Made by a program: the position numbers and the translations under genes. A DNA stretch of 64,000 nt from Rhodonellum psychrophilum GCM71 = DSM 17998. Lineage in GTDB: Bacteria; Bacteroidota; Bacteroidia; Cytophagales; Cyclobacteriaceae. Within the stretch, counting starts at the first letter, position 1; each line of letters opens with the position of its first letter. Shown here in pieces: positions 25,982 through 35,354 of this stretch. The stretch lies in assembly GCF_000381545.1 (NCBI RefSeq), contig NZ_KB906684.1:62001-126000 (forward strand), given 5' to 3'. The notes below the pieces were generated by a model. That model was not told the origin of the DNA and did no database searches. It worked only from the letters and a program-made list of their open reading frames with translations.

Positions 25982-27361
25982 TTAATTAATCAGGTTGGAT
26001 GGGATTGCTAAAGCACTCCCATTGAGTCTGCTTTGATAGCTGTATATTTTGTAGAATATAGTAGTCAAACTATATAATTGATAGGCAGCATCTATTTCTA
26101 TTTTTTTGGAAGCACATGGATAGACCATTACTCCAATTTGCCTGTCTTGTTCATAGATCGGTACCCCCAATAAATACTGGGATTCCTCGAAGACCATTGC
26201 CAAATTTGTTTCCTCAGAAAATACCTTATTGCTTAATACGTGTTTTATATTTCTTTTTGTAACTGGTAGAAAATGTGTTTGATGGGATTGGTATGTTTTG
26301 TAGGCAATCCCTTCTTCCTTTGTTTTTGGAAAAGAGATCAGCGTTTTCTGCGTGGATATTTGGTTGAATTCAAGAAAGTACATGGCATTCAAATCAAAAT
26401 GGTGAACAATATACTGGCTTGACTTTCTCAAAAAATTCGCTTCATTTTCCTCCAACTCGAAAGAAAGCATTTGTGTACATTGAAGCAAAAATGCCTTTTT
26501 TGTCAATTCTTTGTTTCGATCATTGTCCTGGTTAAGATTTTCGATCGAAACCAAGATGGATGAATTGGTGGTGTTCGGTCTTTGGATATTGTGGAACTTT
26601 AACTTTAATTTTTTTATTTGCTCATTCATTTCCTCAAAGATCAATAGCTCCTCCTCCTGACTGATTCTTACCAAATAAAGTTTTTCGGCGATTTTTGTTT
26701 GGTTGGTTTGGCTCCAAAGGTCCAGGAAATTGCTTTTTCTATGGTTCTTCAAATTGGGAAAAAGCAATTCCAAACCTTTGTTGAATTTTTCGATTTTCAA
26801 ATAACCATTCACCTCAACCACCGGAAGTTTGTTGAATGAAAAAAGCTGGTGGTTTATCGTTTTTAATTTATCGATTTCTTCAATCATTGATCCCTGTTGA
26901 TTGAAAAGGAATTTCCTATCTTCTTTTTTAGCCTCTAGGTAAAACAAAACATGTGATACGACTTTGTTTTTCTTGAATACGGGCAGGAATCTAGGCTCAT
27001 ATTCGAGCTGAATCGAAACATGGGGTTCATGGTCCAAATCCTTAGGTTCCGAAAACTCAGCCCTTACTTCTTTCCCCTTTGCTTTGGTGAGGTCAATCTG
27101 TTTTGTGAAATCCCCAAATGTGAAATTCGGAATGATTTGATTGTTGATCAGGAAATCTACTCTGGGGATGCTTTTTTTTTGCAGGTAGACTTCTTTTCCC
27201 GTAAGATGTAGAAGTGATGTCGTGATCCAAACAGGTCGGCACATTTGCCTTTCTACGGCAATCAAAATACCCGAAACATTGAAAGGCAGATAAAATTCTT
27301 TTGTTAAGTTAGGATTCAAAAATAATTCGGGAAGGACGGAGTTGAGGAAAAAAGATTTCAT
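25982..27361 (-). CDS. GAF-like sensory protein of unknown output
   Basis: 459 residues, soluble, no signal peptide. Residues 1-130 resemble a PAS-like domain (PFNVSGILIAVERQMCRPVW). The centre has a helical linker (near 155-180, and a Lys-rich helix EEMNEQIKKLKLKFHN near 255). The C-terminal 160 residues look like a GAF domain (NFLRKSSQYIVHHFDLNAMY, YLLGVPIYEQDRQIGVMVYP). There is no kinase, cyclase or DNA-binding domain. Placed among kinase and receiver genes, it may be an input module for them. Assignment is tentative. Confidence 0.5.
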   Translation of the reverse strand: MKSFFLNSVLPELFLNPNLTKEFYLPFNVSGILIAVERQMCRPVWITTSLLHLTGKEVYLQKKSIPRVDFLINNQIIPNFTFGDFTKQIDLTKAKGKEVRAEFSEPKDLDHEPHVSIQLEYEPRFLPVFKKNKVVSHVLFYLEAKKEDRKFLFNQQGSMIEEIDKLKTINHQLFSFNKLPVVEVNGYLKIEKFNKGLELLFPNLKNHRKSNFLDLWSQTNQTKIAEKLYLVRISQEEELLIFEEMNEQIKKLKLKFHNIQRPNTTNSSILVSIENLNQDNDRNKELTKKAFLLQCTQMLSFELEENEANFLRKSSQYIVHHFDLNAMYFLEFNQISTQKTLISFPKTKEEGIAYKTYQSHQTHFLPVTKRNIKHVLSNKVFSEETNLAMVFEESQYLLGVPIYEQDRQIGVMVYPCASKKIEIDAAYQLYSLTTIFYKIYSYQSRLNGSALAIPSNLIN

Positions 27362-27372
27362 AGGGTGGAGCG

Positions 27373-28170
27373 TTAAATTTTGTTGCCTAGGGCGAATGTG
27401 TTGCTTTTACCTAAAACCCATTGGCTATCCTCAGAATCCCGTCCGCTTGCCAAAGACAAACAAATCTCTTGTTGGATGGATAGTTGGTTTGCGAAAAAAG
27501 AAAAGCCCTTTTGGACAGTCGGGAAGGGCATGGGTTTCCAAAGGGGTATTGGGCCCATGCGCAGGCAAGAGCACTGTGGCCTTGATGTACCTGTACAATT
27601 ACTTGCGTTTTTGCTGTGGTCAAACCATACGGTTGTTGACCGGTGATTGTGGAAGGGGCTTTCAGGTTCTGGTAGGAAGGTGATGCCGGTACCTGCCAGC
27701 AAAGTGGAGACACGGCGGTCGTGCCCGATGCTGCTGTGTTCAGCATGGACAAAATCCTCTTTTGCCTTTGGAGCCAATTCTTTTGCCCTATTCCCCAATT
27801 CACCCGTTCTGGTGTTGGCTTCGCTGTCCACGAATAGGGGTAGGGCGCCTCGGTATCGGATTGGATTTGGGCCTGCGGCAAAGGTGTGGGAAATGGCGAA
27901 ATCTGCCCCGTCAACTCCAGCAGCCATCAAGGCCAGGTGGAGACTTGCGTCACCTGTATGGGTGAAAGGGACCTTTCTGCTACGCGTAAATTTTTTTTGG
28001 GATTGTTCGAAGACCGCGCTGCTTTCAGCTTCAATAGCCAAAAAAGTTGATCGGAAAGTATTTTTCTCATACCACTGCTCTCTACCACTTTGCTGGGGAG
28101 GAGGGGGGAATGGTTTCCTAAATTCTTTTTTTGCCTTTTGCATGTGGGATTTTTGGCTTATTACATGCAA
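27373..28170 (-). pseudogene. Decayed PglE/DegT-family sugar aminotransferase
   Basis: A 265-codon minus-strand frame keeps separated pieces of a DegT/DnrJ/EryC1 aminotransferase. They include TGDASLHLALMAAGVDGADF, FAAGPNPIRYRGALPLFVDS and the family end PIPLWKPMPFPTVQKG with EICLSLASG. The centre, which should hold the PLP lysine (SFNGNK), is scrambled or missing, and about 100 residues are lost. The nearest type is PglE, the aminotransferase for UDP-diNAcBac; PglD and PglC homologues lie at the far end of the locus. It is richer in G+C than the DNA around it. Confidence 0.78.
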
Positions 28171-29211
28171 TGTTTACAATACCAATTGATTGTACAACGC
28201 TGTGTCAGGGTTTGTAAATTAAATGACTTTTCCTACTGTCTTGTCTTGAACTTTATTTTGTTTTGTTTACCAAATAAAATCACGGGTCATTGTTATAAAA
28301 AAAAGTACCTCTGCCATTGTAGTACTGAATTAGGGCAATTGGGTATCAAATATGTAATTTTTAGTAGCTTTTGAAATTTGACGATAATTTTTTTATAAAC
28401 TTTATTCAATCCCCTTGTATCGGTTTTATTGAAGTAAATAAAAATATAATAAAACGGATTGTAGGTTTAAGTAAATGAAGTGTAAATCTTTTTTTCTTTT
28501 TATAGAATCGGTTTATTGATCGGCTTTTCCTGTCTCGGCATTTCATTTACAGTTATATGCATTTATTTTATTTAGGAAGTCATTTATATCTCTTTTTGTC
28601 ATTTTTTCACTTGCTTCGCATTCTCTAACAAGGCCTATAACCTCCCAAAAATCAAGTCTTCAGAAAAGCCTCCAGTGACATCAATAACATGTCAATAAAG
28701 GCGGAGTGAAGAAATAGAGAAGCTGTATAAAATATATTGTCAAGTGTATACGTCTATGGGACTGAAAGGGCGAAGCTGTATCAAAATGACTGTTTACCTC
28801 GGTTTTCTCTGCTTTTCAACACGTTAGAAGCAAGGCCTTTTCCCTAAGAAAGGCTGGTTGGATGTCGGTTCAAATCTTATCGGGAAATGAAATGCACACC
28901 CCAGATCACCGACATCAATAATGGGGTATTCTTAAGGCTTATATACTTGAGGAAATTAAGTGTTTTGTAGTATTGGGAATATAACAAAAATGTTATCATC
29001 CCTGATTTGAAGAGCATTCACTTATATTTTCTGCACATTGCTTTATGTCAACTGTGCTATCCCTTGTTGACCCTTCGGTATTTTTTTTCTTTGGTCTTTA
29101 TTTCGGCAATTGAGTAGCATTTCCAGACCCTTGGAATTGCATTATCTGGCTAGTTGAATTTCATTTGTTCAAGTTTCTATATCAAAAAAATTGTTTGCGG
29201 TGATCGACTCC
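28171..29211. other. Intergenic region before the polysaccharide locus
   Basis: About 1 kb with no convincing gene, no JUMPStart-like element and no repeat copy. It should contain the promoter of the locus but no motif could be placed. Confidence 0.5.
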
Positions 29212-30216
29212 ATGTTTCATAAGTTAAATTTATCCAAGTTCTCATTTTTGGTTACCGGGGGTGCCGGTTTTATCGGTTCCAATTTGGTCGAATACCTTGT
29301 GGAGCACGATGCAGGCCATATCAGGATTTTGGACAACCTGAGTACTGGATCCCTCGCCAACATCAAACCCTTTATGGATCTTCCCAACGTGGAATTCATA
29401 CAGGCAGATATCCGCGATTTGGGCGTCTGTCGGAAGGCTGTTGACAAGATTGATTTTATTTCCCATCAGGCCGCTTTGGGTTCAGTTCCCCGGTCCATAG
29501 TGGATCCCATTGGAAGCAATGAGGTAAACATTGGCGGATTTTTGAACATGCTGGTAGCAGCGAAGGATTCCCCGGAACTAAAGCGATTCGTCTATGCCGC
29601 ATCCTCCAGCACTTATGGGGACAGTCCCTTCCTGCCCAAGGTGGAAGGGCAGGAGGGAAAGCCCATTTCCCCCTATGCCGTCACCAAGGCGGTCAACGAG
29701 CTGTATGCAGCGGTATTCAGCAGCTCCTATCAGTTCCATTCTATCGGCTTGCGTTACTTCAACGTCTTCGGACCCAGACAGAGTCCCACCAATGCCTATG
29801 CGGCGGTGATTCCTGTATTTTGCAAGCATTTCCTGGAGGGGACCGCGCCCACGATCAATGGGGACGGGGAAACTTCCCGGGATTTCACCTATGTGGAAAA
29901 TGCTGTACAGGCCAATATCCGCGCCCTGCTCTTCGATACCGAGGAGCCATCCAAAGCCTTGAGCCAGCACGCCGTATTCAATGTCGCCTGCGGAGCGCAA
30001 ATCAGCCTCAATCAAGTCATCAAGAGCCTCCAAAAAATATCAGGAAGGGACATAGAAGCTTTGTACCAACCGGAACGTGCCGGTGACATCAAACACAGCT
30101 TCGCCTCCATCGCCATGGCAACAGCAGCCCTGGATTATGATCCCCTGATCAAGTTCAGTGAGGGCCTGAAGATGACTTATGCAAGTATTGAGAGGAATTT
30201 CGGGGTGAATGCTTGA
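29212..30216 (+). CDS. UDP-N-acetylglucosamine 4-epimerase (WbpP-like SDR)
   Basis: 334 residues from the ATG at 29212; an in-frame TTG at 29191 is an alternative start. The extended SDR fold starts with VTGGAGFIGSNLVEYL. QAALGSVPRSI is the loop typical of WbpP/TviC/Gne epimerases acting on N-acetylated UDP-hexoses. The catalytic set is SSSTYGDSP and Y-x3-K in SPYAVTKAV. It would make UDP-GalNAc (or the uronic form) for the polysaccharide. Its G+C content is clearly above that of the genes after it, and a 59-bp gap separates them, so it may have a different origin. Confidence 0.88.
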   Translation: MFHKLNLSKFSFLVTGGAGFIGSNLVEYLVEHDAGHIRILDNLSTGSLANIKPFMDLPNVEFIQADIRDLGVCRKAVDKIDFISHQAALGSVPRSIVDPIGSNEVNIGGFLNMLVAAKDSPELKRFVYAASSSTYGDSPFLPKVEGQEGKPISPYAVTKAVNELYAAVFSSSYQFHSIGLRYFNVFGPRQSPTNAYAAVIPVFCKHFLEGTAPTINGDGETSRDFTYVENAVQANIRALLFDTEEPSKALSQHAVFNVACGAQISLNQVIKSLQKISGRDIEALYQPERAGDIKHSFASIAMATAALDYDPLIKFSEGLKMTYASIERNFGVNA

Positions 30217-30275
30217 TGCTAAATAAATTAATGAATCCTGGTTATTTTATTTCTAGTTTTATTTTATAAAAAGTA

Positions 30276-31463
30276 ATGGATGTTTTAAATATAATCGGAA
30301 GGACAAGCCCATTATTTAATAGTGATATTCAGAAACATGATTTTATCATCAATCATTTGGTCAATTCTTCTTCATTTTTAGTGATTGGTGGAGCAGGGTC
30401 TATTGGTCAAGCGGTTACCAAAGAAATTTTTAAAAGAAATCCAAAAAAACTTCACGTAGTAGATATCAGTGAGAATAACCTTGTTGAATTGGTAAGAGAC
30501 ATCAGGAGTTCTTTAGGGTATATAGAGGGAAGCTTTAAGACATTTGCTTTAGACATAGGATCTGTAATTTATGATGCTTTTATTGAGGCGGACGGAGAAT
30601 ATGATTATGTATTAAATCTCTCCGCATTAAAACATGTACGCAGCGAAAAGGACCCTTTTACCTTGATGCGAATGATTGAAGTGAATATTTTGAACACGCT
30701 TAAGACAATACAACAAGCTAAAGAAAAAGGAGTAAAGAAATATTTCTGCGTTTCTACAGATAAGGCAGCCAATCCGGTCAACATGATGGGCGCTTCTAAA
30801 CGCATCATGGAGCTCTTTTTAATGCGCGAGAGTAAGGATTTATCGATTTCCACTGCGCGTTTCGCCAATGTCGCTTTTTCTGACGGGTCTCTACTATATG
30901 GTTTTAATCAACGAATTCAAAAAAGACAACCCATTGTAGCCCCTAATGATATCAAAAGGTATTTTGTAACTCCTCAAGAGTCAGGCGAGCTTTGTTTAAT
31001 GTCCTGTCTTTTGGGCGAGAACAGGGATATATTTTTCCCAAAATTAAGCGAAGAGCTTCACCTGATTACTTTCGCTGAAATAGCTGTGAAATACCTAGAA
31101 AACTTGGGTTTTGAGGTCTATGAATGCAGTAGTGAAGACGAAGCGCGTGAACTTGTGCATACTTTACCTGCAAAAGGAATGTGGCCTTGTTATTTTACAA
31201 AAAGTGACACCACTGGAGAGAAGGACTTTGAAGAATTCTTTGTGGATGGTGAGGTCTTGGATATGGACAGGTATCATAATTTGGGAATAGTCAAAAGTAG
31301 TCTTCAATACAATGGACCCATTCTCGATACTTTCCTAACTGAGATTAGAGCAATGCGTAAGGCTAAAGCGTGGGATAAAAATGAGATGGTGGATTTATTT
31401 CATGGCCTGATTCCAGGTTTTGACCATAAAGAAAAGGGAAGGTATTTAGATGCCAAAATGTAA
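30276..31463 (+). CDS. legB: Nucleotide-sugar 4,6-dehydratase (LegB type)
   Basis: 395 residues of the CapD/FlaA1-like SDR family: GGAGSIGQAVT (nucleotide binding, near residue 38), ALKHVRSEKDPF, STDKAANPVNMMGASKR (catalytic Lys region) and ARFANVAFSDGS. In legionaminic-acid synthesis LegB removes water from the GDP- (or UDP-) GlcNAc to give the 4-keto-6-deoxy sugar used by LegC. First gene of a packed operon; its stop lies just before the LegC start. The downstream gene order supports the Leg pathway rather than a general dehydratase. Confidence 0.88.
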   Translation: MDVLNIIGRTSPLFNSDIQKHDFIINHLVNSSSFLVIGGAGSIGQAVTKEIFKRNPKKLHVVDISENNLVELVRDIRSSLGYIEGSFKTFALDIGSVIYDAFIEADGEYDYVLNLSALKHVRSEKDPFTLMRMIEVNILNTLKTIQQAKEKGVKKYFCVSTDKAANPVNMMGASKRIMELFLMRESKDLSISTARFANVAFSDGSLLYGFNQRIQKRQPIVAPNDIKRYFVTPQESGELCLMSCLLGENRDIFFPKLSEELHLITFAEIAVKYLENLGFEVYECSSEDEARELVHTLPAKGMWPCYFTKSDTTGEKDFEEFFVDGEVLDMDRYHNLGIVKSSLQYNGPILDTFLTEIRAMRKAKAWDKNEMVDLFHGLIPGFDHKEKGRYLDAKM

Positions 31464-31464
31464 T

Positions 31465-32607
31465 ATGGCTTTCAAGCAAGTAATTCAATTCATTCAAGAA
31501 AAATTTCAGAGTAAAGGCTTTATTCCGCTACATGCACCTTCCTTCATGGGCAATGAGCGTAAATATTTGATGGATACCATTGATTCGACTTTCGTCTCCT
31601 CAGTTGGTGCTTATGTTGATTTGGCAGAGAAAATGGTGGCTGAGATCAGTCAAATCCATAAGGCTGTCGCAGTAGTGAATGGAACTTCAGGATTACAGAT
31701 TGCCCTGCAGTTAGCAGGAGTGCAGCCTGGTGATGAAGTGATCACTCAGGCCTTAACTTTTGTAGCCACTGCCAATGCTATTCATTATACGGGAGCTGAG
31801 CCTGTGTTTTTGGATGTGGATTATGATACAATGGGTCTATCCCCTAAAGCAGTAGAATCCTTTTTAGAGGAGTATGGAGAACTTAGGGAAGGCGGAACTT
31901 ACAACAAAAAGACGGGTAAAAGGATAGCCTCTTGTGTTCCCATGCACACCTTTGGATTTCCTGTACATCTTGATGAATTGGTATCAGTTTGTGAAAAATG
32001 GAAAATACCGATAGTGGAAGATGCTGCAGAATCACTTGGCAGTTTCTACAAAATGCAGCATACAGGATCATTTGGAAAATTGGGTGTATTTTCTTTTAAT
32101 GGAAATAAAATAGTGACTTGTGGCGGAGGCGGAATGATTGTGACACAAGAGGAAGATTTGGGGAAATTAGGAAAGCATTTAACGACGACCGCCAAAGTAG
32201 CACATCCTTATGAGTATGTGCATGATCATGTGGGGTATAACTTTAGGATGCCAAATTTAAATGCAGCATTGCTTTGTGCACAATTGGAACGATTAGATTT
32301 TTATCTAAAAAATAAACGGCAATTAGCCCATGAGTATATTGATTTTTTTGAAGGTCAGGAAATCATTTTCCGAAAAGAATTAGACAATACCCAAGCCAAT
32401 TATTGGCTGATGAGTGTTGAGTTGGAAAATCTTTCAGCGCGCAATGCTTTTTTAAAAGCCACTAACGATGCAAAAACAGTAACCCGACCTATTTGGCAAT
32501 TGATGTATCGCTTACCGATGTATCAACATTGTTACCGAGATGGGCAAACGAATGCAGTAATTTTGGAAGAACGTATTGTGAATATTCCCAGCAGTGTCAG
32601 AATCTAA
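31465..32607 (+). CDS. legC: PLP-dependent aminotransferase (LegC type)
   Basis: 380 residues from the ATG at 31465 (MAFKQVIQFIQEKFQ), the form normal for LegC; an earlier ATG at 31450 would overlap legB. DegT/DnrJ/EryC1 fold, with FVSSVGAYVDLAEKM, NGTSGLQIALQLAGV, VEDAAESLGS and the PLP lysine in FNGNKIVTCGGGG. It aminates the 4-keto-6-deoxy sugar at C4 to give the precursor later acetylated at N4 (N7 of the nine-carbon sugar). Unlike the decayed paralogue at 27373, it looks intact. It overlaps the next gene by 14 bp. Confidence 0.92.
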   Translation: MAFKQVIQFIQEKFQSKGFIPLHAPSFMGNERKYLMDTIDSTFVSSVGAYVDLAEKMVAEISQIHKAVAVVNGTSGLQIALQLAGVQPGDEVITQALTFVATANAIHYTGAEPVFLDVDYDTMGLSPKAVESFLEEYGELREGGTYNKKTGKRIASCVPMHTFGFPVHLDELVSVCEKWKIPIVEDAAESLGSFYKMQHTGSFGKLGVFSFNGNKIVTCGGGGMIVTQEEDLGKLGKHLTTTAKVAHPYEYVHDHVGYNFRMPNLNAALLCAQLERLDFYLKNKRQLAHEYIDFFEGQEIIFRKELDNTQANYWLMSVELENLSARNAFLKATNDAKTVTRPIWQLMYRLPMYQHCYRDGQTNAVILEERIVNIPSSVRI

Positions 32608-33220
32608 ATCGGTCTTTATTTTTGGGTACTCTGGACACGCCTATGTGATAATTGAAACACTGATGGATGCAGGATATAAAATCGCAGGATATTTTGATTT
32701 TCAAAAAGCTGAAAAGAACCCTTATAGCTTAAAATATTTTGGATTTGAAAATAATGTAGACATTCAAAATATTGTTCAAGACCATCTGGTATTTCCTTCT
32801 GTAGGGGAAAATACCATCAGAGAAAAATTAATTGGATTTTTCGAATTATATAGTCTTAATCAGTTCGTAGCTATCGATCCAAGTGCACTGATTTCTAAAA
32901 CTGCTTCAATCAATGTTTCTACCTATATCGGAAAGCATGTCTCAGTTAATGCCCAATCAAAAATAGGGAAAGGGGTAATAATCAATACGAATTGTGTTGT
33001 TGAGCACGAATGCACCATTAAGGATTATGTTCACCTAGCTCCCGGAGGTGTATTGTGTGGAAACGTTGCAGTTGGGAGAAGTACATTTATAGGAGCTAAT
33101 TCGGTCGTGAAGCAAAACACAAAAATAGCAGACAATGTAATAGTAGGAGCGGGTAGTGTTGTTGTTAAAAACATTCATGAAAAAGGGATTTGGGTGGGAA
33201 ATCCAGCAAAATACAGATGA
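32594..33220 (+). CDS. NeuD-family sugar N- or O-acyltransferase (LegH role)
   Basis: 208 residues from a GTG that overlaps the legC end by 14 bp. An N-terminal Rossmann-like part (SVFIFGYSGHAYVIIETL) precedes a left-handed beta helix with hexapeptide repeats (IGKHVSVNAQSKIGKGVIIN, NVAVGRSTFIGANSVVKQ). The catalytic His is in VVEHECTI. Members transfer acetyl from acetyl-CoA to amino or hydroxyl groups of sugars. Its place between legC and legI suggests acetylation of the 4-amino group (LegH step). It ends in the canonical VGNPAK turn. Confidence 0.88.
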   Translation: MSESKSVFIFGYSGHAYVIIETLMDAGYKIAGYFDFQKAEKNPYSLKYFGFENNVDIQNIVQDHLVFPSVGENTIREKLIGFFELYSLNQFVAIDPSALISKTASINVSTYIGKHVSVNAQSKIGKGVIINTNCVVEHECTIKDYVHLAPGGVLCGNVAVGRSTFIGANSVVKQNTKIADNVIVGAGSVVVKNIHEKGIWVGNPAKYR

Positions 33221-34245
33221 AAAATAAGAGCGTACTTATAATTGCAGAGGCTGGTGTGAATCACAATGGTGATTTGGATAAGGCATTAAAATTAATTGAT
33301 GTGGCCGCTGATTCGGGAGCTGATTATGTAAAATTTCAAACCTTTAAAGCTGAGAGCATAGTTAGCCGAGACGCCAAAAAAGCAGACTATCAAATTGACA
33401 ATTTTGAAAATACTTCTGATACCCAATTTGACATGCTCAAGAAACTTGAAATGGGAGAAGATTGGTATCCTAATTTAATCAAAAGATGTCTTGAAAAGCA
33501 GATACATTTTTTATCCACTGGATTTGATAGTGAAAGTATTGATTTTTTGAACGAATTGAATATTCCTTTTTACAAAATACCTTCTGGAGAGATTACCAAC
33601 AAACCTTTTTTACAACATATAGCTAAAAAAGGGAAGGATATTATTCTATCAACTGGAATGGCTAACCTTGCCGAAGTAAAAGCAGCCTTAAAAGTTATTG
33701 AAACTGAGGGTATTTCCAGAGATAGAATTACTGTACTCCATTGTAATACAGAATATCCGACTCCAATGGAGGATGTTAATTTATTAGCCATGAACCAAAT
33801 GGCTCGTGAGTTAGGTGTGAAAGTTGGCTATTCAGACCACACCTTGGGCTTAGAAGTTGCTATTGCAGCGGTAGCCTTGGGAGCTTGTGTAATTGAAAAG
33901 CATTTTACTTTGGACAGAAGCTTGGTAGGTCCAGATCATGCTGCTTCTCTGGAGCCTGAAGAATTGAAAGCTATGGTAAGAGGTATCCGAAACATTGAAA
34001 AAGCCATTTCAGGGAGCGGCACAAAAGAACCAAGTAAAAGCGAGCAAAAAAATATTGCCATTGCACGGAAAAGCTTGCACCTAACCAGAGACTTATTTTC
34101 CGGACATATTTTAACCAATGAGGATTTGATGGCTTTACGCCCTGGTGATGGTATTTGCCCGATGGACATAGATCAGGTCATTGGTAAAGAAATAAAACAC
34201 AATTTGATAAAGGGCAGTAAACTCCAAAATGCTGATTTCGAATGA
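33217..34245 (+). CDS. legI: Legionaminic/sialic acid synthase (NeuB family)
   Basis: 342 residues from the ATG at 33217, which overlaps the previous stop (ATGA). NeuB barrel: IAEAGVNHNGD, YVKFQTFKAES, KIPSGEI, HCNTEYPTP, VGYSDHTLG. The C-terminal antifreeze-like SAF domain (about 283-342) holds ARKSLHLTRDLFSG and LRPGDGI. It joins phosphoenolpyruvate to a six-carbon N-acetylated amino sugar to give a nonulosonic acid. Context favours 2,4-diacetamido-2,4,6-trideoxymannose as substrate. Cytoplasmic. Confidence 0.93.
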   Translation: MKNKSVLIIAEAGVNHNGDLDKALKLIDVAADSGADYVKFQTFKAESIVSRDAKKADYQIDNFENTSDTQFDMLKKLEMGEDWYPNLIKRCLEKQIHFLSTGFDSESIDFLNELNIPFYKIPSGEITNKPFLQHIAKKGKDIILSTGMANLAEVKAALKVIETEGISRDRITVLHCNTEYPTPMEDVNLLAMNQMARELGVKVGYSDHTLGLEVAIAAVALGACVIEKHFTLDRSLVGPDHAASLEPEELKAMVRGIRNIEKAISGSGTKEPSKSEQKNIAIARKSLHLTRDLFSGHILTNEDLMALRPGDGICPMDIDQVIGKEIKHNLIKGSKLQNADFE

Positions 34246-35354
34246 TTAAAGTGGGTATACTCACCAGCTCTAGAGCTGACTATGGCATTTATTTACCACT
34301 ACTCAAAGCTTTGCAAGCAGATGAATATTTTGAGTTAAAGATAATCGTTTTTGGAACGCATCTGTCCAGGTTTCATGGTTATACTGTAAATCAAATAGAA
34401 GAGGATGGCTTTGTGCCCTTTGCAAAAATTGAATCTATCCTTGTAGGGGATACTTCTAATGCAATATCATCGACTTATGCGCTCACAGCTTTGAAATTTG
34501 CTGATTTTTGGGGGAACTACCATTTTGATTTTGATGTGGTTTTTGCACTTGGGGATAGGTTTGAAATGGCTGCTGCTGTTGCCGCCAGTATCCCTTTTCA
34601 AGTTAAACTTGCTCATTTATACGGGGGTGAGACAACCTTAGGCGCAATCGATAATATTTATAGACATTTTATTTCACTATCGAGTACTTATCATTTTGTT
34701 GCAACTGAATCCTTTGCGAAAAGAGTATATGCTTTGTTGGGTGAGGAGACTAGTTTGGTATACAATGTTGGATCCTTAAGTTTAGAAAATTTATTGACAT
34801 TACCTTTACTATCAATTGATGAATTTAATGATAAATGGGGTATTGATTTGGAGCATCCAACAATACTTGTCACTGTACATCCAGAAACGGTGGCCTTTCA
34901 AAAAAATCAAAATTTTTGTACTGAGATAGCGGAGGCTTTATTGAAATTATCAAAAAAGTTTCAGGTCGTCATTACGATGCCTAATGCAGACACATCAGGA
35001 ATGTTATACAGGAGGAGGTTTGAACATCTTTCTAAACTCAGTGAATCTATCAAGATAATTGAAAATTTTGGTACCCAATCCTACTTTACCTGTATGAAAT
35101 ATTCCAAAATATTGGTTGGGAATACGTCCAGTGGAATTGTTGAATCAGCAAGTTTTAATAAGTATGTCTTAAATCTGGGAGATAGACAAAAAGGAAGATT
35201 ATCCAATGATAATGTTGTTCACCTTCCTTTTGATTCAGATATTATTTACAGAAAAGTTTTTGAGTTTATAGATCTTGAATATAATGGCAATAACATTTTC
35301 TATCATAGTAAACCTTCTCAAACAATTATTAAAATTTTAAAAGACAATCAATGA
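34242..35354 (+). CDS. legG: Hydrolysing nucleotide-sugar 2-epimerase (NeuC/LegG type)
   Basis: 370 residues, GT-B fold of the UDP-GlcNAc 2-epimerase family: VGILTSSRADYGIYLPLLKAL, LGDRFEMAAA, HLYGGETTLGAIDN, TVHPET and GNTSSGIVESA. The enzyme removes the nucleotide and inverts C2, releasing the free manno sugar for LegI. Start and stop overlap the neighbouring genes by 4 bp each. Specificity for the diacetamido intermediate is inferred from the operon. Confidence 0.92.
   Translation: MIKVGILTSSRADYGIYLPLLKALQADEYFELKIIVFGTHLSRFHGYTVNQIEEDGFVPFAKIESILVGDTSNAISSTYALTALKFADFWGNYHFDFDVVFALGDRFEMAAAVAASIPFQVKLAHLYGGETTLGAIDNIYRHFISLSSTYHFVATESFAKRVYALLGEETSLVYNVGSLSLENLLTLPLLSIDEFNDKWGIDLEHPTILVTVHPETVAFQKNQNFCTEIAEALLKLSKKFQVVITMPNADTSGMLYRRRFEHLSKLSESIKIIENFGTQSYFTCMKYSKILVGNTSSGIVESASFNKYVLNLGDRQKGRLSNDNVVHLPFDSDIIYRKVFEFIDLEYNGNNIFYHSKPSQTIIKILKDNQ

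Noticed and set aside
27647-28189. A 180-codon plus-strand frame
   Set aside because: Antisense to the aminotransferase pseudogene, whose minus-strand reading gives recognisable DegT motifs; this one gives none.
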